Source: DYMC01 sp035406705 (lineage in GTDB: Bacteria; Verrucomicrobiota; Lentisphaeria; Victivallales; GWF2-50-93). From it: a stretch of 17,411 nucleotides of DNA. The notes beneath the pieces are model-generated. The model was not told where the DNA came from. It did no database searches and saw only the letters and a program-made list of their open reading frames with translations. How positions within the stretch are numbered: the first letter of the stretch is position 1; the number at the start of each line of letters is the position of its first letter. A program made the translations under genes and the position numbers. The stretch covers positions 1 through 17,411 of the forward strand of contig CAYRRM010000044.1 in the NCBI GenBank assembly GCA_964426675.1, written 5' to 3'. Below, piece after piece: positions 1 to 8,837 of the stretch.

Positions 1-1153
1 CAATCCAATGTAAGGAAATGTCTCCAGTATCAGCATGGTCGATTTTTGAGCCCTCTGGAAGTTTTGTCCATATTACTGGATGTCCTTTAGGAACATAATC
101 ACTGAATCCCGTTTGAATTTTAAAACTGACCCCATCTGGTAGTAATTGGGGTGTAAAAATTAAAGGTTCTCCTGATTTTCCATTTATGGTTAAGAGCTGG
201 GGAAGTTTTCCACGTGTTTTTTCGTAATATGCTTCAGTCATATCTGCCATTTCCTTATCGAAACACCAAAATGCTTCTTTCATATCACCTTTGAATTCAG
301 CATATGGGGCTGGAGGGGCTATTGGTTTTTTATCTTCTCTCCAACGATCAATTAGCCAGCCTTCCTTAGGGTCAATATTTATAAGTTCTATGGTTTTGTT
401 TATCTGAAGGTCGGATGGAAGACGTGTTTTAGCAGCTTTTTTTATGAACATGGCAAGAAAACTAATGAGTTCTGAAGATGCGTTGAAGTGACCTTGTCCA
501 GCATCAGCCAAAAATGCGAGAACTGCTTTAGGATATTTTTGCTTAAATTCAAACATAGGATTTAATCTGTCTTCCCACCATTCATATTCTGCCATTACCA
601 TGAGACCCGGAATGCCATCTATATTACGGTTTCCCCATTCAGGATTTTTTCCTCCATATCCGGTGAGTTTTGTTTGAGGAGCGTCTCCGTGAATGGATAT
701 GATAGCTAAGGTTCGTTTAGGATTCCAGGCTGCGAAATTCCATGGCCACGTGGCATTAGCACTATGTCCTAACGTAATAATGGGCGCTGTTTTTAATTCT
801 TGATAACCAGAGGAGTCTGCAAAATAATCCAACATATCTTGAAATTTTTGGCCTGCATTACCGGCAGGATCAAATCTAATATCAAGATTTGGAACGACCC
901 ATATTTCTGCGATATTCAGTTCAGCTAATGTATTGCGTATAATAGGATTCTCAAGAATTCCTTGCTCTATCATATTGTGGTTGGCAAGCATAACAGCGCT
1001 AATATATTCACATTCTGGAGGAATCCATAGATATGCCCTTGTCTTATTTTCATCTAGAGGCTGGGACCATTGCCATTCTGCTGCCTGACAGAATATTCCA
1101 AGCGAAATGAATATTAAGGGTAATGATATTTTTTGTTGAGTTTTTGCATTCAT
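1..1153 (-). CDS. Secreted alpha/beta-hydrolase-like protein, 3' end outside window
   Basis: Reading back from an ATG at 1153-1151 gives 384 codons open to the window edge, so the C-terminus is missing. The N-terminus (basic start, hydrophobic stretch LPLIFISLGIF, then CQA-AEW) looks like a cleaved signal peptide, so the protein is probably exported. From R39 (RAYLWIPPE) onward it aligns by eye with residues 929 to about 1290 of the 1432-residue product encoded at 2102-6400. Shared features are ENP, a nucleophile-elbow-like LGHSA with Ser131, AAWxPxR, and an Asp217-x4-His222 pair in LADAGQGHF. Ser131, Asp217 and His222 are a plausible catalytic triad, although the last Gly of classical GxSxG is not kept. 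An esterase or carbohydrate de-esterifying role is inference. The Shine-Dalgarno is weak (AAGGAAA about 20 nt upstream). The gene starts 193 nt after the preceding pilin-like gene, so it may have its own promoter; a TATAAT (minus strand, 1324-1319) is present without a convincing -35. Confidence 0.85.
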   Translation of the reverse strand, partial: MNAKTQQKISLPLIFISLGIFCQAAEWQWSQPLDENKTRAYLWIPPECEYISAVMLANHNMIEQGILENPIIRNTLAELNIAEIWVVPNLDIRFDPAGNAGQKFQDMLDYFADSSGYQELKTAPIITLGHSANATWPWNFAAWNPKRTLAIISIHGDAPQTKLTGYGGKNPEWGNRNIDGIPGLMVMAEYEWWEDRLNPMFEFKQKYPKAVLAFLADAGQGHFNASSELISFLAMFIKKAAKTRLPSDLQINKTIELINIDPKEGWLIDRWREDKKPIAPPAPYAEFKGDMKEAFWCFDKEMADMTEAYYEKTRGKLPQLLTINGKSGEPLIFTPQLLPDGVSFKIQTGFSDYVPKGHPVIWTKLPEGSKIDHADTGDISLHWI

Positions 1154-1346
1154 AATTGTTGTTTATCAGATTTCCTTTTGATAGTTATTTGTACTAAATT
1201 TTTATAGAGATAAACTGAATAAAATGTATTTATTTTTATTAATGACTTTGTATTTTTTTTGATCATTTTATCATCTGCAAAAATTGTTATATACATTAGA
1301 TATTTCAGAATTCCATTTATTATACCAATATCTTCATAGGTGATAT

Positions 1347-2087
1347 TTAAGGCATTACGGACAGAACTGCATTAGGAGAAGCATCTTGTTGTTGCCCTAC
1401 ATTACAAAGGTTATTTTGGCTTACTTGTTCTCCATGTCCATCGTAAAATAATATGTTTGCTCCATCAGGAGTACAAGGATAGTAAGTTTGATAAGAAGGA
1501 TTATTATTGGGATATGGATTTCGAATAGGTGCTTTATATTTGGTATGGTTAAACATGTATCCAGATAAAGCTACGGTGTAATAGTAAGCAGCATCTTGTA
1601 TCATAGCTTGCCTATTGGGACGTGTGAGTCTCATGATTTTGTCCGGCGCTGGGATGCCTCCAAAATTAGGCTGTCTTTCACCCGGGAAATACATTATATT
1701 TGTGTATGAGGGATTTCTCGTATTTAATGGATTACTGATCGGAGGTGCTGGGGTAAGTGGGCAATTCCATATACGCCAATCTTTTACATATTCATTATAT
1801 CCAATTCGAAGATTCCACCATCCAGTTAAGTTACTTATGGCCATTGTGGGTGGCCACCAGTCGCCGGAAAGAGGAGAAAATGCAGGATAAAAAGAGCTAT
1901 TATAATCATTAGAATAAGTAAGGCATGCGAGATTGGATTGTTTAAGATTGCCAAGACATGCGGTTCTTTTTGCCAGTATTTTTGCTCTGAAGAGAGAAGG
2001 CAAAAGTAGGCTTAGTAAAATCGCCATAATTGCAATTACTACGAGTAATTCAATTAGAGTAAAGGAATAATTAAATTTTTTTTTCAT
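1347..2087 (-). CDS. Pseudopilin-like secreted protein (prepilin N-terminal domain)
   Basis: The 246-residue product begins MKKKFNYS followed by FTLIELLVVIAI and a hydrophobic run to LLLPSL. This is the type IV pilin/type II secretion pseudopilin helix with the conserved Glu at +5 of the mature protein. The usual Gly before the cleavage site is Ser here. The remainder is a Trp/Tyr/Pro/Asn-rich globular domain typical of the large PVC-bacterial family with prepilin N-termini and an H-X9-DG motif. The C-terminal motif is present as ANILFYDGHGE, but the His ten residues before the Asp is replaced by Thr, so the motif is degenerate. A GGAGG Shine-Dalgarno lies about 8 nt upstream of the ATG. The gene starts 14 nt after the stop of the 1432-residue lyase-hydrolase gene, implying cotranscription. 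Likely role (inference): membrane- or fibre-anchored surface protein working with the adjacent enzyme; it is probably not a major structural pilin. Confidence 0.9.
   Translation of the reverse strand: MKKKFNYSFTLIELLVVIAIMAILLSLLLPSLFRAKILAKRTACLGNLKQSNLACLTYSNDYNSSFYPAFSPLSGDWWPPTMAISNLTGWWNLRIGYNEYVKDWRIWNCPLTPAPPISNPLNTRNPSYTNIMYFPGERQPNFGGIPAPDKIMRLTRPNRQAMIQDAAYYYTVALSGYMFNHTKYKAPIRNPYPNNNPSYQTYYPCTPDGANILFYDGHGEQVSQNNLCNVGQQQDASPNAVLSVMP
2029..2067. repeat. 39-bp identical block, copy 1 (pilin leader)
   Basis: This block, within the first pilin-like gene, is identical base for base to 9496-9534 in the other pilin-like gene. It encodes the SFTLIELLVVIAI segment. The sequence diverges immediately on both sides, and the rest of the two genes shows no comparable nucleotide match. 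Confidence 0.9.
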
Positions 2088-2101
2088 CTATTTATCCTCC
2101 G

Positions 2102-5100
2102 TTATTTTATTATTTTAAAAATTCGAGAGACAGGTTTTGCTGATTGAATTTTTGGTTCATTTTTATTTCCATATTGCCATGCTGTGACTTTTACCTCAAT
2201 TGGTAATGTAGTGCACATTGGTATTTCATCGAAATATAAAGTATCATCTATTAGATAAGCAGGACCATACTCTACAAAATATTCAACAGGAAGTCCAATA
2301 TCTGAAGTAGCGTTTAATTGAAGTTGCTTTGTTCCAACTTTTACGTCAGGGAGTTCTGGAAATGATATTTTTTGAGGAATTCCTTCCTGATTATATACGG
2401 GTATATTTATCACTCCAGCTATTTCAGCCCGCTTGTATTTTGTGTTACCAGGATAATAAGCAAGGACGCACGCTCCTCCAGCACGTCTGCTCTTATTTAT
2501 GCCAAAGCGGTCAAAGCGGACAGCTACATTTTCTGAGTCAACTGTAATTATTGGGCCGCAAATAGGTCTAATTAGTGCCCTGTTTTCAGGGTCATCTGGA
2601 AGAAATTTTTTCCAATTTGAACTTGTTTTTGCAGGAAATTCATCTGTAAATACAGCCTGTAAATGGAATGTTAAACCATCTTTTTGTGGGGAAAACTCTG
2701 GATGAAATCCTACATGATCATATTTATACGGAACAGTAAGACCATTTTGTTCAAAGGCGATAAATACAGTTTTTTTTCCATTATGACGAGTAACGTGTGC
2801 CTCCATACGTTTTGCATCATTTTCATTGAATACCCAGTTGCCTTCAATTCCAAAAGGTCCTTCTATTCCTTTAAAATCTGAAACCGGAGCCATTTGAGCT
2901 TTTGGAGATTCATCGAAACGCCAGAAATCAACATACCATCCTTTTTGTGGATCAACAGGGCTTAATGGGAGTTCACCATTAGGATTTCTTACCTTGTCAG
3001 CCTCAAAAATCCATCCTCCTAGATAGTCACATGTTTCATCTGGGACGCCAAAGTGAGTTGAACTCGGGTCAGCGAGGATGGTAAATGGAATTTCTGGATA
3101 GCGGGTTCGGAATAATGGTGTTCTCCTGTTATAACGTCCACTATTTCCTTCACTATCTCGATGTAAGAGAGGGATACCTTTCATTTTTGCTATATCCTCT
3201 GGGGTAACAAAAGGGTGATCATAAAGAGTATTCTGTTTAGAGCAACAAAGCGTATTTCCATCATATGAAATCGCGGCAACTGCACGCTCTGGAGACCATG
3301 CGGCCATCTCATAGCCAAAATCAGCCATAGCAGAGTGCCCTATTCCTATAAATGGTATTGTTTTTAGATATTCTAGACCTGTTACCTGGGCGAGTGAATC
3401 GAAAATTTCCTGGGCTGTGGCACTATTTTTTTGAATATGATGATCGAAGTGAGGGCCGAACATTCCATTATCTATCCATATACATCCATAATCTATTTTT
3501 TTGAGCGATTTACGGAATGAGGGATTTTCAAGGATAGGGCGTTCGCACATATTGAATTGACCGATTACCACTCCACGAAGTTTTTTGGCTTCAGGAGGAA
3601 TCCATAGAAAAGCTCTTGGCGGCATTCCTGTATCAGCTATTCTTGATTTTATTTCGGCGCAATATTGCCAGATAGCTCTATCCAATGTCATGCCTTTAAA
3701 TGGTGATGATATATCTCTTTTAAAGGGGAATTGTTTTTCATTAACTTCAGGCATATTAGTCTGAGATATGGATTCCTCTCGCAATACCTTACCATTTTTT
3801 GATTCAATCATATTGATTTTAATATCAGTCGGATTGCTATTTAACCCATTAATTAATATCTCTTGTATTCTACCATCTCTAAGTTCGATACGAAGCTTGT
3901 CATTAGTATCAGCTATAGCTGATTTGATCACAGATTCATTCTCATATGGTTCAATTACCGTGATGAATTGGGCTTCTTCACCGACTGAACGAATTGCAAC
4001 CGTTTTACGTCTTTGACTTTCATCTCCAACAAAGTAATCGGCGCCAAATATCGCTTTAAAACGAGAGGCATTTAAGCCTTTCAAATTTAAGGTAATGTGT
4101 GCTGGCAGAGCTTCATGATAATATATTCCAGCAATTTTTATAGGACCGCCTTTAGAATCTGTCTTCAAAGAACCTTCATTAATCTTAATTTCACTACCAT
4201 CTTTTGTTAATACTCTTGCATTTGCCCAGAATATATCGGTAGTATCCTTTTGATCTGTTAAGAGTTCAATAGAATCTAATCCAGCAACAGGTATATCTAT
4301 TTCAACCTGTCCGAGAGCCCATAAACCACTATAGCCTTCAACTAATATTTTTTCTCCTGAACGGATGATGTATTTGACTTTTCTACAGCGGTGAAATTCT
4401 GGAGGGGTACCTATCATTATTTCGTGATTATGAGGCCATAAATTATATACATCAAATTTCAATACTCCATCTTCACTTGAATCGATTCTTGTTCCTGCAT
4501 GATCTGCTCCTTTTCCGAAGATGAATTCATAATGTCCTATTGATTTTTTGTCTGATTTATACCAATCACAATCAGTTACAAACTGAGCAGCACTTAATGG
4601 ATCTGGATTCCACTGTCCTGTATGTTTTGCAAATTGCGCTCCTTCAATTCCTTTAAAACCTTTCATCTGAAGAAGTGATTCATAAATGTGTTTCTTTTCT
4701 CCTTTTAGATAATCACAAAGAATAAGATAATCATCTGTCACTATCATTAATCTGCGTTGTAAAATCGGTTCGGTATAGTCTGTTAAAGAGCCGTATTTTG
4801 GCGGATTTTCTGGTATTGGAACAGAACGCCCTTCTGCCAATGCCTTTTCTGCAAAGGTTTTAAAAGGTTGATCCCAATAAACCATCCCTCCATATGGTGG
4901 ATTAGACCACCTTGAATTTGTTTCTACGGCAATAGCCTGCATCATTTTTCCACTGTGAAAAAGTAATTTGTGACATTCTGTTGGTTCTTGCATTTTTTGA
5001 TCAACAACTACCATATTCTTAGATACACTAGTTTGTACATAAAATTTATACATGTAATTGGGATAACTATACCAGATAAAAATTGGATTATAAAAACTGC

Positions 5101-6400
5101 GTCCATATCTTGAAAGATGGACCAAATTTGTACGGTCAAAATGGCCGTGATACCAGCCATGATCTCCATAGTGAATTACAGCTTGTATCTGTTCTCGTTG
5201 GGACCTATTTGCAGTTTGAGACCGCAATACAGCAACGCCTGCGTTATCTGCGTATGCTGAATAGCGTGAAAGGTCAGGACCATCAGGATGTTCAGGAACA
5301 CCATAGATCAGATCTCGTATTCCAGAGCGTTTTATTACCGCAGAATAGGTAGGGTCTCTGTATACATAATATGCTATATCAAGTGCGTTGCCGCCAACAT
5401 CGTTTTGTGTAGAGTCATTCAATCCAAACATTTTGCTCCTGTAATCTAACATTGGAGGAAGAGCGTCCCACATTTTTTTTATACTGATGCCATCTTTGCT
5501 AACAGGTCCCCAACGTAATTTTGTTATTCCGTATTCTTGTTGTTCTGCAGGGGTTTTTTCCTTAGGCCTGTAACCGCCTGGGAATTTTGCATTTACCAGA
5601 TCAAGGCCCCAGCGTTTCATTGCAATGGCAACTTGTGTAAACATAGTAGCACACCATATATTATAACTGATTGAGCACTCATACCACCATCCATCATCCA
5701 GTACGCCTCGTTGTAATTGATCAAGAACCCCTCCAGGGGTGTTAAGAATCCAATCTACCGCTTTTAAGTCTTGTATTACCAATGCACAAAAAAGTAATCC
5801 ACAGTCCATTGAAACGCACCAATTACTAATATTAGTTGAGCCCAGATCTCTTTCTTCCCCAATGAAAAGCCTCAATGTATTATCTATTTGTATACGATCA
5901 TTTGTGGAAAATACCCCTGAAGGTAATGCCATATCATATGCCATAGCTATATGCTGAAAGAAATGCCCCTCTTGAACTGAAGCTTGGTGACAGGCACGTC
6001 GCGTAATAGGATAGCCATTTTCTGGATTACTAAGCCGTAATAAAAATAAACGTACTTTTTCTGCATATTTTTTGTCGCCTGTTAATTGGTATGCAATTCC
6101 AGATGCCATAAGTCCTTGCTCTTGATTAGTAGTAAAGAGCCAGTCACCTTTTTTGGGGTCTTTGGTGTTACGCACATTTGGAACATTCCATTTCTCTGCC
6201 TGTTCAATATATGTTTCGGCGCTTTTTTTTGCCCAGTCATATTTTTTTATTTTTTCTCTTACTTCATCCCATCCTGCTTTGTCGTGTATCAAGTATGGAT
6301 GGTCTAAAGATTTAATTTTAGGATCTGGATGCATTTTTATAAAATCAGCGTTTACTATCATTGTTGATAGTATTGAAAAAGTAATTAAATAATTTTTCAT
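2102..6400 (-). CDS. Secreted heparinase II/III-like lyase fused to alpha/beta-hydrolase domain
   Basis: The 1432-residue product has a signal peptide (MKNYLITFSILSTMIVNA-DF). Residues ~20-370 look like the alpha/alpha-toroid of heparinase II/III-type polysaccharide lyases: HPYLIHDKAGWDEVREKI near the start, SNW at 192-194, and DGWWYE with Tyr240 and a following Tyr246. Residues ~390-700 are the lyase beta-sandwich, with the family-like motif HGHFDR (His418, His420) before RYGRSFYNP. Such lyases cleave uronic-acid polysaccharides by beta-elimination; the substrate here is unknown. From about residue 905 a second module begins (RAFLWIPPE at 929). It matches the product of 1-1153 and keeps a GHSA Ser1023, Asp1111 and His1116 at nearly identical spacing. 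A C-terminal Ig-like domain (~1347-1432, NATSDIGLPVEY, VTAWQYG) follows. The start has a strong AAGGAAGGAG Shine-Dalgarno. It lies 66 nt after the 788-residue gene. The fusion of a lyase to this hydrolase is unusual. Family calls are from motif recognition, not search. Confidence 0.85.
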   Translation of the reverse strand: MKNYLITFSILSTMIVNADFIKMHPDPKIKSLDHPYLIHDKAGWDEVREKIKKYDWAKKSAETYIEQAEKWNVPNVRNTKDPKKGDWLFTTNQEQGLMASGIAYQLTGDKKYAEKVRLFLLRLSNPENGYPITRRACHQASVQEGHFFQHIAMAYDMALPSGVFSTNDRIQIDNTLRLFIGEERDLGSTNISNWCVSMDCGLLFCALVIQDLKAVDWILNTPGGVLDQLQRGVLDDGWWYECSISYNIWCATMFTQVAIAMKRWGLDLVNAKFPGGYRPKEKTPAEQQEYGITKLRWGPVSKDGISIKKMWDALPPMLDYRSKMFGLNDSTQNDVGGNALDIAYYVYRDPTYSAVIKRSGIRDLIYGVPEHPDGPDLSRYSAYADNAGVAVLRSQTANRSQREQIQAVIHYGDHGWYHGHFDRTNLVHLSRYGRSFYNPIFIWYSYPNYMYKFYVQTSVSKNMVVVDQKMQEPTECHKLLFHSGKMMQAIAVETNSRWSNPPYGGMVYWDQPFKTFAEKALAEGRSVPIPENPPKYGSLTDYTEPILQRRLMIVTDDYLILCDYLKGEKKHIYESLLQMKGFKGIEGAQFAKHTGQWNPDPLSAAQFVTDCDWYKSDKKSIGHYEFIFGKGADHAGTRIDSSEDGVLKFDVYNLWPHNHEIMIGTPPEFHRCRKVKYIIRSGEKILVEGYSGLWALGQVEIDIPVAGLDSIELLTDQKDTTDIFWANARVLTKDGSEIKINEGSLKTDSKGGPIKIAGIYYHEALPAHITLNLKGLNASRFKAIFGADYFVGDESQRRKTVAIRSVGEEAQFITVIEPYENESVIKSAIADTNDKLRIELRDGRIQEILINGLNSNPTDIKINMIESKNGKVLREESISQTNMPEVNEKQFPFKRDISSPFKGMTLDRAIWQYCAEIKSRIADTGMPPRAFLWIPPEAKKLRGVVIGQFNMCERPILENPSFRKSLKKIDYGCIWIDNGMFGPHFDHHIQKNSATAQEIFDSLAQVTGLEYLKTIPFIGIGHSAMADFGYEMAAWSPERAVAAISYDGNTLCCSKQNTLYDHPFVTPEDIAKMKGIPLLHRDSEGNSGRYNRRTPLFRTRYPEIPFTILADPSSTHFGVPDETCDYLGGWIFEADKVRNPNGELPLSPVDPQKGWYVDFWRFDESPKAQMAPVSDFKGIEGPFGIEGNWVFNENDAKRMEAHVTRHNGKKTVFIAFEQNGLTVPYKYDHVGFHPEFSPQKDGLTFHLQAVFTDEFPAKTSSNWKKFLPDDPENRALIRPICGPIITVDSENVAVRFDRFGINKSRRAGGACVLAYYPGNTKYKRAEIAGVINIPVYNQEGIPQKISFPELPDVKVGTKQLQLNATSDIGLPVEYFVEYGPAYLIDDTLYFDEIPMCTTLPIEVKVTAWQYGNKNEPKIQSAKPVSRIFKIIK

Positions 6401-6466
6401 TTTCTCCTTCCTTCAATTTTTAATTATGATTTTAACTATTTTTTCATATTTAATTGATTTAATAGT

Positions 6467-8833
6467 TTAATAGGTTATTTTTTTGTACACCCTTGTTTCT
6501 TGTGCATTGATTGTGAAATAATTTTTATCTAAAATGTTTCCAGAATTGATATCTATAATTTTTTTTGCATTATTTTTCCATTCATCTGGAATTTGTACAG
6601 TTTCTGTTTTTTTATCAAGATTTGAGTTCATCACAATAAAATAGTCGCCATAACACAGTTGGTTCAGGGAAAACATATTTTTGTCTTCTGGAATTTTATG
6701 TGGGATAATAGCATAGGTATCAAATTCAGGCGAGAGATAATGAATGAATGCATACCCGCTTGCTTTTTTATCTTTATACCATTGATTCATACATAACATC
6801 ACTCTTCTTTCGCCATCTTTAAAAGAGACAACTTGAGCAATTTCATCTCCCCATACAAAATCAGGGGCCCCGGATTCCATTGGCAATAACACATCATTTG
6901 CGGGGAAATTCTTGAATAGTTTTTTCCTTTCATGAATTTCTCTAAGGAAGCCCATCATAGATTGATAAAACCAATTTCCTTCTGTTGCGCCCCGCCAATT
7001 ATTTATATCGCTTATAGTTAATCCAGAATATTCTAATTGAAGCAAACGAATGTGATATGGATTTTTAAATTCTGTGGCAGCCGGGATTGATGGGCCGAAA
7101 TTAGTTCCACCGCGCATTCGATGCCTCCAATTCAAATAACCATCAATTTTCCATTCAGGTTTATTGTCATCACGAAATACTGGATATACAAAATGTATAA
7201 AACCGTCAGCGGCAATTGAAGAAATCTTTTTAAATTCTTCATAACCTGACAACTTATAAAGATACCATGTATCTGTTACAAAGGAACGTCCATATTCAGA
7301 AGTATATCCTCCATTTCCCGTTCCCCATGATTCTAAAGTGATTCCTTTTGGAGATACCCATGAAAATTCACCTAACTGTACATTTCCAGTAATAGCTTTT
7401 ATTCGCTCATTCATTTTTGCCATATCTGGGTAATATTTTTTTTGCGCATTTAAAATTTTTAGTGCTGTTATACAAGGAAAAACGCCTTGTAATTGGAAAC
7501 ATTCCTGATTAGGTGCGTGTCCCTCCCTAGCGGAAAGGAACTTCGCGCTCATACTAAATAAATCAATGTATGCATCGTGTCTTTTTATCGGAGGAGTCGT
7601 AGGATCACAATCATCATCTATCATCTGATCAAGTAGCCCACTTTTTTTCATATCGTCTGCGGTAAGTAGAAATGCTGTAGCAAATGCCCAATGCGCATTA
7701 CCTTCAAGTGTTCCATCTGCCCATTGTCGTTTTGGCCCTCCTACCCACTTTTTTGTCCATGGAGAGAAAAATGCTCCATTTGCTCCTTGAGCCCGCCTGG
7801 TAAAATCAAGAGCAAGTGCAATCCGTTCAAGCCAGACTTTATCCTTGTATTGCTTTGTCCCTTTAGTTATATACGCCATTGCTCCAGCATATGGATTGGT
7901 AAGTGGTCCCAGGTTATTTCGGAAATTGTAAAAATATTGAGTATCATCTTTGATTTTTTGTAACATTTGAATTTTTGCCATTTCGTCTGAATTTTTCCAT
8001 TTATTAGGGTCGAATCTAATGCAAAAGCCTCCAACCATATCCATAGGCCATTCTTTATTTTTAACTTTTTCTTTCCAGTCAGGAGCCCAAAGTTGTTCGT
8101 TCATACATCTGAAGCCTACATTTTCTATAAGATTTATAATTTTATTATCTATAGCATATAGTAAATCTGATGAGAATGGTTTAAATTTTGGCCACTTATA
8201 AGGGGTTATAGTTCTGAATGGTGGTTCTGTTGGGGAAAAAAAAGGATCAGTATGAACATATATACGATAAATCTTTCTACTTGGAGGATTATCAGTACAA
8301 ATGGAGAGTTTTAATTCGTTATTATTGCTTGTCATGCTGAGAGGAATCGATACAGTTGAGTAAAAGAAAAATCCTGCTTTTTTACCATCTGTTTTGCTGC
8401 CGTGTGTAGGTTCATCAAGTAATCCACCAAACCATACGTTTTGTGGATAAACTAAGTCAAGTCCATACTCATCACGTAGAAATAATTTTCCTCTTACATC
8501 GTCTCCACCTTTAAAACGAACGGAAATATAGTTCTGGTTAGCGGGATCTATTTTTGTGGAAAATACTAATCTCGAATCCTTGTCTAATATTTGGTAATAA
8601 TCTAATGATGTTTCATCGTCATGAAGTTTTTGAATTTTACCAACAGTTTGGATTTTTAGTTCTGGAATAGCAAGAGGAGGATTTTGCTTTATTTTACTTG
8701 ATGCTTCAACTGTTTTTTCTTGCTTTAATATATCTTTTTCCTCCGAAAATATCCTATTATTAAAAAGTAAAATAAAAAGTAAAAAAATACAATTTATAAA
8801 TAATTTGTTCCTGAACCAATATTTGTTAGACAT
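6467..8833 (-). CDS. Secreted protein, beta-sandwich plus predicted alpha/alpha-toroid, unknown function
   Basis: I do not recognise a named enzyme family. The 788-residue product has an N-terminal export signal (LFINCIFLLFILLF, possible cleavage after RIFS). A beta-rich region (~75-200: ISVRFKGGDDVRGKLFL, then YRIYVHTDPFF) resembles a carbohydrate-binding-like sandwich that I associate, from memory, with uncharacterised secreted proteins. Residues ~225-650 are helix-rich and aromatic, with repeated Trp/Gly/Asp clusters such as ADGTLEGNAHWAFATAFLL and GREGH-like turns (SAREGHAPNQECFQLQG). This suggests an alpha/alpha-toroid of the kind used by polysaccharide lyases and several glycoside hydrolases. 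A beta-rich tail closes the protein. The pilin-like gene upstream ends 4 nt before this ATG, and the Shine-Dalgarno (GCAGGAG) overlaps its 3' end, so translation is probably coupled. A role as an extracellular lyase or hydrolase acting with the 1432-residue enzyme is inferred from context only. Confidence 0.85.
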   Translation of the reverse strand: MSNKYWFRNKLFINCIFLLFILLFNNRIFSEEKDILKQEKTVEASSKIKQNPPLAIPELKIQTVGKIQKLHDDETSLDYYQILDKDSRLVFSTKIDPANQNYISVRFKGGDDVRGKLFLRDEYGLDLVYPQNVWFGGLLDEPTHGSKTDGKKAGFFFYSTVSIPLSMTSNNNELKLSICTDNPPSRKIYRIYVHTDPFFSPTEPPFRTITPYKWPKFKPFSSDLLYAIDNKIINLIENVGFRCMNEQLWAPDWKEKVKNKEWPMDMVGGFCIRFDPNKWKNSDEMAKIQMLQKIKDDTQYFYNFRNNLGPLTNPYAGAMAYITKGTKQYKDKVWLERIALALDFTRRAQGANGAFFSPWTKKWVGGPKRQWADGTLEGNAHWAFATAFLLTADDMKKSGLLDQMIDDDCDPTTPPIKRHDAYIDLFSMSAKFLSAREGHAPNQECFQLQGVFPCITALKILNAQKKYYPDMAKMNERIKAITGNVQLGEFSWVSPKGITLESWGTGNGGYTSEYGRSFVTDTWYLYKLSGYEEFKKISSIAADGFIHFVYPVFRDDNKPEWKIDGYLNWRHRMRGGTNFGPSIPAATEFKNPYHIRLLQLEYSGLTISDINNWRGATEGNWFYQSMMGFLREIHERKKLFKNFPANDVLLPMESGAPDFVWGDEIAQVVSFKDGERRVMLCMNQWYKDKKASGYAFIHYLSPEFDTYAIIPHKIPEDKNMFSLNQLCYGDYFIVMNSNLDKKTETVQIPDEWKNNAKKIIDINSGNILDKNYFTINAQETRVYKKITY

Positions 8834-8837
8834 TATT

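Noticed and set aside
1154..1346. Small RNA, riboswitch or terminator in the 193-nt gap before the partial hydrolase gene
   Set aside because: No stable stem with T-run, no recognisable riboswitch core, and only an isolated TATAAT without a -35; nothing firm enough to annotate.
5083..5352. Plus-strand open frames opposite the large minus-strand genes (for example 5083-5352, 7691-7963, 10262-10561, 14529-14831)
   Set aside because: They lie wholly inside well-supported genes on the other strand, show no recognisable domains, and no plausible ribosome site was noted.
6434..6467. Inverted repeat AACTATT / AATAGTT between the 788- and 1432-residue genes as a terminator or attenuator
   Set aside because: Seven AT-only pairs across a ~20-nt loop, overlapping the stop codon, with no proper T-run on the minus strand; likely chance in AT-rich DNA.
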